In this document: one piece after another, positions 8,532 through 17,614 of the stretch
Position numbering within the stretch: the first letter of the stretch is position 1
Layout: each line of letters opens with the position of its first letter
Position numbers and translations under genes: made by a program
Notes under the pieces: model-generated
Seen by the model: only the letters and a program-made list of their open reading frames with translations
Databases searched by the model: none
What the model was told of the DNA's origin: nothing
DNA from: Hyphomonas neptunium ATCC 15444
GTDB lineage: Bacteria; Pseudomonadota; Alphaproteobacteria; Caulobacterales; Hyphomonadaceae
NCBI RefSeq assembly: GCF_000013025.1
Contig: NC_008358.1
Span: forward strand, 2,294,001 to 2,358,000
Reading direction: 5' to 3'
DNA length: 64,000 nucleotides

Positions 8532-9299
8532 ATGTCAACCGTCGTTGAAAAAGTTACCCTTCATCTGCGGGACATGATCATGAGCGGTCAGTTCGAACCG
8601 GGTGAGCGGATTTCTGAAGTTGGCGTTGCCAGAACCCTGGATGTCTCCCGCACGCCCGTCCGCTGGGCTCTGAGCATCCTCGAAACCGAAGGCCTGGTGA
8701 GTGGCACCCCCAACAAAGGGTTTCGCCTGAGAACGTTCACCCCCGAAGAAGTCCTCTCCGCTTACGAGGTTCGCGGCGCGCTTGAGGGCCTTGCCTGCCG
8801 GCTTGCCGCGCAGAGAGGCCTGTCGGCTGAAGCAGCGGCCGAATTTGATGCCTGCCTGGCAGAAGGCGAAGCGTTGATCAGCAATACCAAACTCGACGAG
8901 CACACGGTCAAACGCTGGAGCGCCATGAACGGGCGCTTCCACACGGCGCTGCTCGATGCGGCGCACTGCCCGGCGATTGAACCGGCCTATGAGGCCGTGT
9001 CGCGCTACCCCGCAGCCGCCCCCGGCGCCATCATGTTCCTGACACGGAACCTGCGCGCCGGATTCAGCGCCATGAAGCGCGCACACGAACAGCATGTTGC
9101 GGTGGTCGACGCTCTCAAGGCGGGCCAGCCCATGCGCGCAGAATACCTGATCCGCGAGCATATCGACAGTTCCGGCGCGAATGTGAGAGTGGCCCTTCAA
9201 CGCGAACAGGCCGAAGCCTCCGCCCAGGGCTCTGCCGGGCCCGCAACCCGGCGGACAAGGCGCAGCCGCGCGAAGGCAGCTGCCAGATCAAAGAACTGA
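8532..9299 (+). CDS. GntR family regulator, FCD-type
   Basis: Transcription factor of about 255 residues. Residues 1-75 form the winged helix of GntR proteins: VEKVTLHLRDMIMSGQ, PGERISEVGVARTLDVSRTP and GLVSGTPNKGFRLRTF. The rest is an all-helical FCD effector domain starting EEVLSAYEVRGALEG, with the metal-ligand-type positions in the NGRFH and EQH segments. It ends in a basic tail (RRTRRSRAKAAARSKN). The start at 8532 is preferred over 8478 because GAGG lies 7 nt upstream and it fits the family N-terminus. FCD regulators mostly respond to small organic acids from catabolic pathways, which suits the neighbourhood. Its targets may include the TGCATGCA sites; this is a guess. Confidence 0.9.
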   Translation: MSTVVEKVTLHLRDMIMSGQFEPGERISEVGVARTLDVSRTPVRWALSILETEGLVSGTPNKGFRLRTFTPEEVLSAYEVRGALEGLACRLAAQRGLSAEAAAEFDACLAEGEALISNTKLDEHTVKRWSAMNGRFHTALLDAAHCPAIEPAYEAVSRYPAAAPGAIMFLTRNLRAGFSAMKRAHEQHVAVVDALKAGQPMRAEYLIREHIDSSGANVRVALQREQAEASAQGSAGPATRRTRRSRAKAAARSKN

Positions 9300-9326
9300 T
9301 GTCAGACACGCCCCGCTGCAGCCCCT

Positions 9327-10622
9327 TCACATAACCTCAAACCTGATCGGCAGCGTCTTGGGGCCGCTGACGAAATAGCTCTCGACAAACTTTATATCCC
9401 CATCCAGCGACACAGACTTCAGCGCGGGAATGAGCTTTTCGAAAAGCACACGCATTTCCAGCCGCGCAAGATGCTGACCGATGCACACATGCGCCCCATT
9501 GCCGAAGGCCAGCTGCCGGTTTGGTTTGCGGTCGATATCGAAGGTATACGGATCCGAGAAGACCTCTTCATCCCGGTTCCCCGAGGCGTAGCACAGCATC
9601 AGCCAATCCCCCTTTGCAATCCTGCGCCCGCGCAGCTCTGTGTCTTTCGTCGCAGACCGCATGAAGGTCTTGACCGGCGTTGCCCAGCGGATGGCTTCTT
9701 CCACAAAGCCCGGGATGCTTTCCGGCTGTGCCTGCAGACGCTGAAGCAGCCCCGCCTGCGTTGCCAGTGCCCACATCGCCATGGATGTTGCCGAAGAGGT
9801 CGTATCATGCCCGGCGGTTGCGACGATAATATAGTAGCTGGTCGCCTCCATCGGGCCAATCGGGCGGCCGTCAATCGTGGCATTGGCAATGATCGTAGCC
9901 AGATCATCCTTCGGGTCACGCCGCCGGTCTTCGCTGATCGCATTGAAGTAGACGGCAAAGTCCTGAACCACCGCCTGGATCATCGCGCCAAACTGCTCCG
10001 CAGACAAAGCGTCCAGCTGGCGGGCCGTATCAGGATCCTGACTGCCGAACAGTTCCTGCGTCAGGCGCAGCATGCGCGGGAAATCTTCCGGTGGCACACC
10101 CAGAATGTTCATCACAACATGAAGCGGATAGTTCAGCGCGACATCCCGCACAAAGTCGCAGCGGCCATTCTGTTTCAGAAACGACGCGACGGCCGCATCT
10201 GCGATCTGGCCAACTTCTTCCTCGCGCTTTCTGAGATTTGCAGGCATGAACCAGCCTTGCGTCAGTGTGCGGTACTTCATGTGATCCGGCGCGTCCATCT
10301 GAACGAGCGAGCGCACTAGATTCGGGGATCCGCCCGTGATCCGGGTTGTCCGCTCGATCGCGGCCTGATTCAAAAGGGTCGTTGCCCGGTCTGCGCTGTG
10401 AAACAGGCTATTGTTGCGACTTACCGTGAGAATGTCATCATGCTTTGTCAGCACCCAGAATGGATCATACCCCTCGGCCCGCGCAACGCCCAGCGGGTTG
10501 TTTGTCCGCGCCCAGCGATAGGCCTCATCAATCTGGTCAGTGGCATAAGCCTTGGGCGAAACCAGCCGCTGACTGACCCAGTCAGGAAGATCCGGGCCGC
10601 TTGCTTCGTGTGAGTGATCCAT
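9327..10622 (-). CDS. Cytochrome P450
   Basis: Soluble bacterial class I P450 of 431 residues. Signature elements are in order: I-helix oxygen-binding motif AGHDTTSSATSMA, K-helix ExxR in EEAIRWATPV, and the haem loop FGNGAHVCIGQHLARLE with its cysteine ligand. No membrane anchor is present. It belongs to the group often called linalool/steroid-type P450s in alphaproteobacteria and would hydroxylate an unactivated carbon, using a ferredoxin pair not encoded in this window. It lies 30 bp downstream of the flavin monooxygenase gene on the same strand, so both are likely in one operon. Confidence 0.93.
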   Translation of the reverse strand: MDHSHEASGPDLPDWVSQRLVSPKAYATDQIDEAYRWARTNNPLGVARAEGYDPFWVLTKHDDILTVSRNNSLFHSADRATTLLNQAAIERTTRITGGSPNLVRSLVQMDAPDHMKYRTLTQGWFMPANLRKREEEVGQIADAAVASFLKQNGRCDFVRDVALNYPLHVVMNILGVPPEDFPRMLRLTQELFGSQDPDTARQLDALSAEQFGAMIQAVVQDFAVYFNAISEDRRRDPKDDLATIIANATIDGRPIGPMEATSYYIIVATAGHDTTSSATSMAMWALATQAGLLQRLQAQPESIPGFVEEAIRWATPVKTFMRSATKDTELRGRRIAKGDWLMLCYASGNRDEEVFSDPYTFDIDRKPNRQLAFGNGAHVCIGQHLARLEMRVLFEKLIPALKSVSLDGDIKFVESYFVSGPKTLPIRFEVM

Positions 10623-10652
10623 GACGATCCGTTCCTTTTTTTCTAACCGGGA

Positions 10653-12332
10653 TTAAGTCGTAGTGGTTTTTGCCGTTTCCAGATGAACGGGGCGGTCCCC
10701 AGTGGCCCCCGATGCAACGCCCCGCACGCGGTCAATCAGCTTCCCAGGATTTTCAGGCGGCGCATCACTCCGCCAGGCGATGTGGCCGTCCGGACGTACC
10801 AGCACATAAGATGTTTCAAAAAGCCGTGCGGCCTCGTCATTGGTGATCGCCTGATAGGCCAGCGGCACCCCTGCTATTTCTGCCGCCTTAATCAGGGGCG
10901 CCACTGGTTCCGCAGAATGACCACTGAAATCGAGAAGCACAAAGCCCCGCCCGAACAGGTCCAGCGTCGACTGCCCCTCTGCCAGCCAGATATGCGGCGC
11001 GCGGCCGCCTACACACGCACGCTGCGCGAACTGAGCGACATCCTGTTCGGGACAGTCTGCTTCCTCGGCAGCCGTTATCGGAGATCCGCGATAGATCGCC
11101 CCCAGATGAATTCCGTATGAGCGCCATTCTCTCTGCATTGCGGCGCGCACCCATTGGCCGACCTTGGCACGGGCGATATTGCCCACCTCCCCCGGCTCCA
11201 GCAAACGCGGCTCAGACGGCGCGCTGCGCATCGCTGAGAGGTTTTCCGACCCCTGCTTCACATTGCGGGCGGCAACCGGCCGGCGTTCGGCTTCGTAACT
11301 GTCAAGCAAGGCAGGCCCACCCCAGCCATCAAGGACCGCCGCAATTTTCCAGGAAAGATCCACAGCTTCCGCTATGCCCGTGTTCATGCCGTAGCCGCCA
11401 GTGGGGGACATCTGATGCGCCGAGTCGCCCACCAGGAAGCAACGGCCAACCCTGAACCGATCCGCAACGCGCTCCCGCCGTGCCCAGGGAACCCAGGAAA
11501 GAAGTTCATACGCCACCTCGCCGCCAAGCCCCCTGCGGACGAATGCATGAATATCGTCGTCGCTCCAGGCTGGCCAGGTGTCACTGCCCAGCAACTGAAG
11601 CCGCCACACATCCCGTCCATCAATGTTGACAAAACTTCCCCACACGCCGTCGACGCCCACAAGGATGTAGCGATAGGCGCGCGAGCCTCCCGTCCGCGCG
11701 GTCAGCTCGGGGCTCCGTATAAAGATGTTCGTGCTACAGCTGAGAAGTCGGTCCATGACGGGCGATTGCCCAAGGGCGGCCGCGACAGAACTCCCTGCGC
11801 CGTCGCACGCCATCAGATATTGCGCCCTGACAAGAAGCGGCGTTCCGCCATCGGTTGGCTCGACCGTCGCCAGAACCTGGTGCCCTTCATCCTGAAATGC
11901 TGTCAGTTTGTGGTGATAATATAGGCGATTTCCCCGATAGGATTGGGCCGCTTCCTGCATAACCGGATCGAAAAAGTTCTGTGGGCAGAGTTCATGCTTC
12001 TGCGGGCTGAACGGCGGCACAGGCGCTTCCTGCAGGGTCGGGCCGATATCGCGGGCAAGCTCGGGGCCGAGGATGCCGGTCGTATAGGCGATGCTCAGTG
12101 GCAAATCGCGCGGAAAGCCTGCCTGCTCGACCTGTTTGACGATGCCCCAGCGGCGCGCAAACTCCATGGAGCGGATGCCGACATTATCCATCCGGGGATG
12201 GTTTCGCCGGGCTTCCGGTCCCTCCTGCTCAATCAGAACGCAGGGAACGCCGCGCCATCCGAGATCCACCGCGAGCGCCAGGCCGGCAGGCCCACCTCCC
12301 ATGATCAGCACTGGCGTTTCGATTGTGTTCAT
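10653..12332 (-). CDS. FAD-dependent aromatic monooxygenase, MhpA/PheA-like
   Basis: Group A flavoprotein hydroxylase, 559 residues. Visible elements: the N-terminal dinucleotide fold IMGGGPAGLALAVDLGW, the DG motif in YLMACDGAGSSVAAAL, the GD motif GRCFLVGDSAHQMSPTGGYG, and a C-terminal thioredoxin-like region usual in MhpA and phenol hydroxylases. Such enzymes use NAD(P)H and oxygen to hydroxylate a phenolic ring ortho to an existing hydroxyl, preparing it for extradiol cleavage. An extradiol-type VOC protein and an FAH-family hydrolase are encoded at 23.5-25.1 kb. The upstream region holds a TTGACA on the minus strand (12399-12404) partly beside a TGCATGCA palindrome. Confidence 0.9.
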   Translation of the reverse strand: MNTIETPVLIMGGGPAGLALAVDLGWRGVPCVLIEQEGPEARRNHPRMDNVGIRSMEFARRWGIVKQVEQAGFPRDLPLSIAYTTGILGPELARDIGPTLQEAPVPPFSPQKHELCPQNFFDPVMQEAAQSYRGNRLYYHHKLTAFQDEGHQVLATVEPTDGGTPLLVRAQYLMACDGAGSSVAAALGQSPVMDRLLSCSTNIFIRSPELTARTGGSRAYRYILVGVDGVWGSFVNIDGRDVWRLQLLGSDTWPAWSDDDIHAFVRRGLGGEVAYELLSWVPWARRERVADRFRVGRCFLVGDSAHQMSPTGGYGMNTGIAEAVDLSWKIAAVLDGWGGPALLDSYEAERRPVAARNVKQGSENLSAMRSAPSEPRLLEPGEVGNIARAKVGQWVRAAMQREWRSYGIHLGAIYRGSPITAAEEADCPEQDVAQFAQRACVGGRAPHIWLAEGQSTLDLFGRGFVLLDFSGHSAEPVAPLIKAAEIAGVPLAYQAITNDEAARLFETSYVLVRPDGHIAWRSDAPPENPGKLIDRVRGVASGATGDRPVHLETAKTTTT

Positions 12333-12388
12333 GAGCCGGCCCCTCTTTTACGCGCATCTGCCTGAAAACTCGCGCAAAGAAGTCATAA

Positions 12389-12396
12389 TGCATGCA
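12389..12396. promoter_or_regulatory. TGCATGCA palindrome, copy 1
   Basis: Perfect 8-bp palindrome (within ATGCATGCAT) 57 nt upstream of the flavin monooxygenase start and 3 nt from a TTGACA read on the minus strand at 12399-12404. The same palindrome is at 22357-22364 and 25357-25364, both in promoter regions of the same cluster. Copies 1 and 2 also share a following TTTGT/TTTTGT. Proposed operator; the binding protein is not known. Confidence 0.5.
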
Positions 12397-12591
12397 TTTG
12401 TCAACGCGATAGTCGCGGAAACCATGCTTTAAGAAGCAAAACCGACAGGCCAGATGCGCCCTTGAGCGCAACCAGCAGAAGCCCGCACCCGCAATCTCAA
12501 GCCGGCCCTGCCCGCGCCGGCAGCGAAGTGGCACCCCATCCGAAAAGCTCGAATCAGATTGCCGGCATGGCGGAGCGGCAAACGGCCTGGC

Positions 12592-13290
12592 CTATTGGTC
12601 CAGCTCCCGGTCAATCGCCGCGTTGCGCACCCCCAGCCCTCTCAATTGAAACCGGACAATGTCGCGGACCAGCGCGTCCTCGGATGGCCCCATATCCATG
12701 GCAGGCTCATCCGGAAGCGCCTGCGCCCCGACCGCGAAGAAGAGGAGGCGATAGAGCTTTGCGCCCACGTCCCCCGCGCCTTCACCCGATGGCTCAAGGT
12801 CGCCAACCTCCGCGGCAACCCGCAGACAGTCCGTGATATATCCATTCAGCCGCGCGCCCAGGTCAGACAACACCATCCGCGCAAACCGGCCATCTTCGGC
12901 CATGCTGCGAAGGAGCATACGGCGCATGGTATCGCTGTTTTCCTTGCGTTCCCCGGACTGGTTTCTGACAAAGGAGTCGGCCAGATCCGTCGTCACCGCA
13001 ACCAGCGCGGACGTTGAGGGCGGCTGACTTCCCACAGATCGCAGGGAATCGGCCACAGCGCTTTGCCGGCACGCCTCCAGCGCGGCAAACCAAAGCTCGT
13101 CCTTGCTTGGAAAATGCCGGAACATGAGCGCTTCGGATATGCCACACGCTCGCGCCAGATCCCTGGATCCGGTCGCGTGGAACCCCCGCTCGGCGAAAAT
13201 CTTAGCTGCCGCGACCGCGATGGAATGCCGCCGTTCCGCCTGACTCAGCCGGATACGGGGCGCCCGGGAGGCTGGCTCTTTCTGACTCAT
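12592..13290 (-). CDS. TetR family regulator
   Basis: TetR-type repressor of 232 residues. The N-terminal DNA-binding domain spans roughly residues 20-70: RHSIAVAAAKIFAERGFHAT, GSRDLARACGISEALMFRHF and PSKDELWFAALE. The C-terminal helical ligand-binding part is divergent, as usual. It sits between the P450/flavin monooxygenase operon and the TonB receptor, transcribed away from the receptor, and so could control either. Paired AGCA/TGCT elements in the region before the receptor gene (13401-13461) are candidate operators. Confidence 0.9.
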   Translation of the reverse strand: MSQKEPASRAPRIRLSQAERRHSIAVAAAKIFAERGFHATGSRDLARACGISEALMFRHFPSKDELWFAALEACRQSAVADSLRSVGSQPPSTSALVAVTTDLADSFVRNQSGERKENSDTMRRMLLRSMAEDGRFARMVLSDLGARLNGYITDCLRVAAEVGDLEPSGEGAGDVGAKLYRLLFFAVGAQALPDEPAMDMGPSEDALVRDIVRFQLRGLGVRNAAIDRELDQ

Positions 13291-13400
13291 GGGATCACTC
13301 TATAACCCGCTCTCACCCAATGTCAGCCCATACTTCCATGGCCTGATAAGGCCCCGGCCTGAGCCACCAACCCTCTTCAAACCCACGCATACAGACTGAG

Positions 13401-13461
13401 TAAGCAAATGCTAAACTTAGGTCTTGCATACCGTCACCTCTATTTGTAAGCAATTACTCAA
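13401..13461. promoter_or_regulatory. Candidate operators upstream of the TonB receptor
   Basis: TAAGCAAATGCTAA at 13401-13414 is an imperfect palindrome with AGCA/TGCT arms around AA. A related stretch, TTTGTAAGCAATTACTCAA, lies at 13443-13461 and repeats GTAAGCAA. Both are in the AT-richer 230 bp between the divergent TetR gene and the receptor. A TetR-type binding function is inferred from position only. Confidence 0.35.
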
Positions 13462-13521
13462 CAACAAAAGCGGTCACCAACGAGTGTCAGCACCAGCAAA
13501 AACCCAGGGAGGGATCAAACA

Positions 13522-15858
13522 ATGTCTGATATCAATAAACGCATTGCGTCCGGCGCCGGAAAATTCATCCGGACGACATGGCTTGGACATGCGTCTGCGC
13601 TTGCCCTGCTTGGCGGTATGGCTCTTCCCGCAATCGCACAGGAAACCACCCCTCCCCCGGCCGCCCAGGAAGCGGATACCCAGGAACCGGCTACGGATGA
13701 ACTTGCGGTCATGTCTCAGGTCACCGTCACCGCTCAGAGGCGCGCGCAGTCGCTTGGCGATGTTCCGATTTCGGTGAATGTCGTTTCCGGCGATACGCTG
13801 GCCGTTCAGCGGATCAGCAACCTGCAGGATCTCTCGGCCTTTGTGCCAAACCTTACCGTCCCCGAGCGGCCCGGCTCCACCGGCGCCTCGCTGCGCGGGC
13901 TTGGCACGGGCGGGCGCAACGCCCTCTTCGACCAGGCCGTCATCGTGCAGGTTGACGGCATCACCAGCGCCCGCTCCGCCCAGTTCACGGTGCCTTATTT
14001 TGATGTCGAACGCGTGGAAGTTCTGCGCGGCGCGCAAGGCGTTCTGTTCGGCAAGAACGCCACGGCCGGCGCGATCAATATCGTGACGGCAAATCCTACA
14101 GATACTTTCACCGGCAGCGTGACAGCCGGTTATGAATTCGAAAATCAGGGATATGTCATGGAGGGCTTTGTCGCGGGCCCCCTGACAGAAACCCTCGGCG
14201 GGCGCCTTGCGGTCAAGTATGAGCGCGCGGGCGGCTTCATCGAAGACAGGAACCTCGGCGAGGATGCAGGCGAGATTGATACCATCGCCGCGCGCGGAAC
14301 GCTGCAATGGCGCCCGAACGACCGGCTGAATGCCCGGTTCAAGATTGATGTCGGCGAAGTCGATGAACGCGGGAACAATATCGAGATCGCCGCCTGCACG
14401 TCCAACCTGGCGCGCATCCTCTCCATCTCCCCGACAGAAGACTGCATCATGAACCGCACCTCCGCGCGGTCCTTCATGGATGAAGACAATACCCGCTCGG
14501 CCGCCTTCATTGCAAACATTGACTATGAGATCGGGGATCATACGTTCTCATCGGTTTCCGGCTATTCTCAATATGAACAGAGCACGGCGCGCGATCTGGA
14601 CGTAACGCCTGTCGAGGCACTCAATCGCTATGTCGACGAGAGCTATGATCAATACTATCAGGAGTTCAGGCTGATCTCTCCTGCAGACGGCCGCCTGACC
14701 TATATTCTCGGCGTAACGGGCCAGTTTCAGAATATTGAACTGTCGGATGTTACCGATCTGAATGTCCTCGGCCTTCCCTTTGGCAATTTGTCACCGGCAC
14801 CTTTCAGTGCCGCCAGCAACCGCCGGTCCATTCAGTTTGCTGATCAGTCCACCGCTTCCTATTCCGCCTTTGCGCACGTCACCTTTAACGTCACCGATTC
14901 TTTCAGGATCCTTGGCGGCGCACGGTATACGGATGAAACAAAGGAAATCGACTATGTCGTGACACGGGCCTTGTGGGGCACAAATACCCCGGTCGTCACG
15001 CCGCTTGATATCGATCTGACGGGCCAGGAACGCAGCGAGTCAAACTTCGATCCCCAGATTGGCGTTCAGTATGATCTGACAGATCGGTTGATGAGCTACT
15101 TCACGGCCTCGATCGTGCACAAAGGCGGCGGGTTCAATATCGATGAAACCGACGGCCGGGCTATTGCCGACACCTTTACGTATCAGCCGGAAGAAGCCGA
15201 ATCCTATGAAGCGGGGCTCAAATGGTCCGGCCGCGGCAGATATCTCAATCTCGCTGTCTTCCGGACAGATTTCTCGGATCTTCAGGTCGCCAGCAATGAT
15301 GGCACACGCACCGTGGTCCGCAACGCGGCAGTCGCCCGTTCAGAAGGGGTCGAAGTCGATGGCTTCTGGCAACTTGGCGACTACATCACGCTGGCTGGCG
15401 GTCTCGCCTATACCGATGCGACCTTCCTGGAATACCCGGGCGGCTCCTGTACGGCCGCGGCCGCCGCCGCAATTGCGCCCACCCCCTGCGTGGCCGATCT
15501 CAGTGGCAACCGGCTGACCTTTGCCCCGGAATGGTCGGGAAATCTTGTGGCCGATGCACGGTTCCCGGTCCGGGACGGCCTGGAGGCAACCCTGGGCGCG
15601 ACCCTCAGCTACAGAAGCGACCAGTTCGCCCAGGAAAATAATGATCCGACCCTCGCAATTGATGAGAACACGACCGTGGATCTGCGCGCCGGGCTGACTA
15701 CGGAGGATGATCGCAAAAGCATTCGTCTGGTCGCCCGGAACCTGTTCGACGAGACTGTTCCATCCTTCCTGTTCCCCTTCCCCCGGGCGCCCGGTTCGAC
15801 CGTGGCGATCTCTCCGCGGGGCCGGTCGGTCCTTCTTGAACTTTCTTCAAAGTTCTAG
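13522..15858 (+). CDS. TonB-dependent outer membrane receptor
   Basis: Outer membrane beta-barrel of 778 residues for active uptake. A signal peptide covers about residues 1-40 (ending PAIAQE), then a proline/glutamate-rich linker and the TonB box region SQVTVTAQRRA. The plug domain includes VPISVNVVSGDTL, RGLGTGGRNALF and VERVEVLRGAQGVLFGKNA; the barrel follows and ends in SVLLELSSKF with the terminal aromatic residue. It is followed 35 bp later by a sulfatase and then a phosphotransferase, and such receptors next to sulfatases commonly import sulfated organic compounds. The receptor class matches those of sphingomonads and Caulobacterales used for carbon substrates; siderophore use is less likely from context. 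Confidence 0.95.
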   Translation: MSDINKRIASGAGKFIRTTWLGHASALALLGGMALPAIAQETTPPPAAQEADTQEPATDELAVMSQVTVTAQRRAQSLGDVPISVNVVSGDTLAVQRISNLQDLSAFVPNLTVPERPGSTGASLRGLGTGGRNALFDQAVIVQVDGITSARSAQFTVPYFDVERVEVLRGAQGVLFGKNATAGAINIVTANPTDTFTGSVTAGYEFENQGYVMEGFVAGPLTETLGGRLAVKYERAGGFIEDRNLGEDAGEIDTIAARGTLQWRPNDRLNARFKIDVGEVDERGNNIEIAACTSNLARILSISPTEDCIMNRTSARSFMDEDNTRSAAFIANIDYEIGDHTFSSVSGYSQYEQSTARDLDVTPVEALNRYVDESYDQYYQEFRLISPADGRLTYILGVTGQFQNIELSDVTDLNVLGLPFGNLSPAPFSAASNRRSIQFADQSTASYSAFAHVTFNVTDSFRILGGARYTDETKEIDYVVTRALWGTNTPVVTPLDIDLTGQERSESNFDPQIGVQYDLTDRLMSYFTASIVHKGGGFNIDETDGRAIADTFTYQPEEAESYEAGLKWSGRGRYLNLAVFRTDFSDLQVASNDGTRTVVRNAAVARSEGVEVDGFWQLGDYITLAGGLAYTDATFLEYPGGSCTAAAAAAIAPTPCVADLSGNRLTFAPEWSGNLVADARFPVRDGLEATLGATLSYRSDQFAQENNDPTLAIDENTTVDLRAGLTTEDDRKSIRLVARNLFDETVPSFLFPFPRAPGSTVAISPRGRSVLLELSSKF

Positions 15859-15893
15859 AAACGTCAGAGGCGATAGTGACAAGGACAACAACC

Positions 15894-17567
15894 ATGCGGT
15901 GCTTTCTTGCGACACTGTTGACGTGCATGTCGGTTGGCTTGACAGCCGGCTGCGCGTCCAGCGATCCTCCCAGCCAGCCAGAGCGCCCCAATTTCCTTGT
16001 CATTGTCGCCGATGACATGGGGTGGTCCGATCTCGGCGCCTTTGGCGGCGAGATCGACACCCCCAATCTGGATCAACTCGCCATGGGCGGGATCCGTCTG
16101 ACGGATTTTCACACCTCGCCCACCTGCTCGCCGACCCGCGCCATGCTGCTGACGGGCGCGGACCACCACCGCGTCGGCCTCGGCACAATGCCAGACCTGA
16201 TCACCCCGGCGCAAAGGGGCCAGCCAGGATATGAAGGCTATCTCACTTCTGGCCTCCCCACCGTTGCTGAAACTCTGTCTGCTGAAGGCTATTTCACCGC
16301 GATCACCGGAAAATGGCATCTCGGCAATGAGGCAAGCCAGTTGCCCGTCTCCCGGGGCTTTGATCGGTCATATGTCCTGTTGAATGGTTCACACAACCAA
16401 TTCGGCGCAGACCAGAACGAACACTGGAAAGCGCTGGGAGAGCAGGCAGACTACAGGGAAGGCCTCGAAGAGGTCCAGTATCCCCTGGGCATTTACTCTT
16501 CCGATTTTTTTGCTGGCAAGCTCATCAGCTATCTTGAAGAATCCTCCCAAAACCGTCCCTTCTTCGCATATATTGCCTACACTCAGCCCCACTGGCCCCT
16601 TCAGGCGCCTGCAGACACGATTGCCAAATACAAAGGCCGCTATGATGCCGGACCTGAAGCTCTGCGGGCGGAACGTCTGGCGCGCCAAAAGGCACTGGGG
16701 CTGGTGGCCGAGGATGTTGAGCCGCACCCCTTCTTTGGCGTGAAGCCATGGGAAAGTCTGTCTGCAGAGCAGCGCGCCATGGATGCCCGCCGCATGGAAA
16801 TTTACGCGGCGATGATTGACGAGATGGATCAGAGCGTCGGCCGCATTCTCACGGCCTTGCGTGAAAGCGGCGAACTGGACAACACAGTGATTGTATTTCT
16901 TTCCGATAACGGACCGCACGCCCGGCCGGAAGAGGCCCCCCGCCCCAACGAACCGGGCGCAACCAGCAATCCCGACCTGATTGCAGCCCTGAATATCGAC
17001 AACAGTCTGGCGTCTCTGGGCTCTGCGCAATCCTACACCGGATATGGCCCGGGCTGGGCGCAGGCAGGCTCTGCCCCCTCGCGCCTCTTCAAGGGTGTCA
17101 CGACCCAGGGCGGCATTCGCACCACTGCGTTTGTGAACGGCCCGGGCATTCCGGGCGGCCAGATCAGTGACGCGCTGCTGCATGTAATGGACATCACACC
17201 CACGCTGCTGGACCTTGCCAGCATACACACGCCGGACAACCCTGCTATCGAGGGACGCAGCTGGGCGGAGCTGCTCTCAGGGGCGGCGGATCATGTCCGC
17301 GCGCCGGAAGAAACGCTCGGCTGGGAACTCTTCTACGGCCGCGCGGTGCGCCAGGGAGACTGGAAGGCTGTCTATCTGGCAGCCCGCATGATTGGGGCGA
17401 CAGAAAGCCGGTGGGAACTCTTCAATCTCGAAGTCGATCCAGGTGAAACGCAGGATCTTTCCGCCACAGAACCTGAACGGCTCAAGACCCTCCTGACAGA
17501 ATGGGACCGCTATGCCGCCCGCAACGGGGTGGTGGTGCCGCCCCCTGCGCCCGACGGCGCAGACTGA
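15894..17567 (+). CDS. Type I sulfatase (arylsulfatase family), lipoprotein
   Basis: Formylglycine-dependent sulfatase of about 557 residues. The N-terminus is a lipoprotein signal with lipobox LTAGC, so it is probably membrane-anchored in the periplasm. The metal-binding start FLVIVADDMGWSDLG and the catalytic CSPTRAMLLTG (cysteine converted to formylglycine by a maturase not seen here) are intact. Later motifs include TGKWHLG, SDNGPH, GGIRTTAFVNGPG and the C-terminal DWKAVYLAARM region. ATG at 15894 has AAGGA 9 nt upstream; a GTG at 15876 is an alternative. It is cotranscribed with the TonB receptor and a phosphotransferase. Substrate is probably an aryl or alkyl sulfate ester taken up by the receptor. 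Confidence 0.93.
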   Translation: MRCFLATLLTCMSVGLTAGCASSDPPSQPERPNFLVIVADDMGWSDLGAFGGEIDTPNLDQLAMGGIRLTDFHTSPTCSPTRAMLLTGADHHRVGLGTMPDLITPAQRGQPGYEGYLTSGLPTVAETLSAEGYFTAITGKWHLGNEASQLPVSRGFDRSYVLLNGSHNQFGADQNEHWKALGEQADYREGLEEVQYPLGIYSSDFFAGKLISYLEESSQNRPFFAYIAYTQPHWPLQAPADTIAKYKGRYDAGPEALRAERLARQKALGLVAEDVEPHPFFGVKPWESLSAEQRAMDARRMEIYAAMIDEMDQSVGRILTALRESGELDNTVIVFLSDNGPHARPEEAPRPNEPGATSNPDLIAALNIDNSLASLGSAQSYTGYGPGWAQAGSAPSRLFKGVTTQGGIRTTAFVNGPGIPGGQISDALLHVMDITPTLLDLASIHTPDNPAIEGRSWAELLSGAADHVRAPEETLGWELFYGRAVRQGDWKAVYLAARMIGATESRWELFNLEVDPGETQDLSATEPERLKTLLTEWDRYAARNGVVVPPPAPDGAD

Positions 17568-17614
17568 AGATCCAGATCCGTGCGGTTCCCTGTTGACCCG
17601 CTCCCCGTGTAGAA

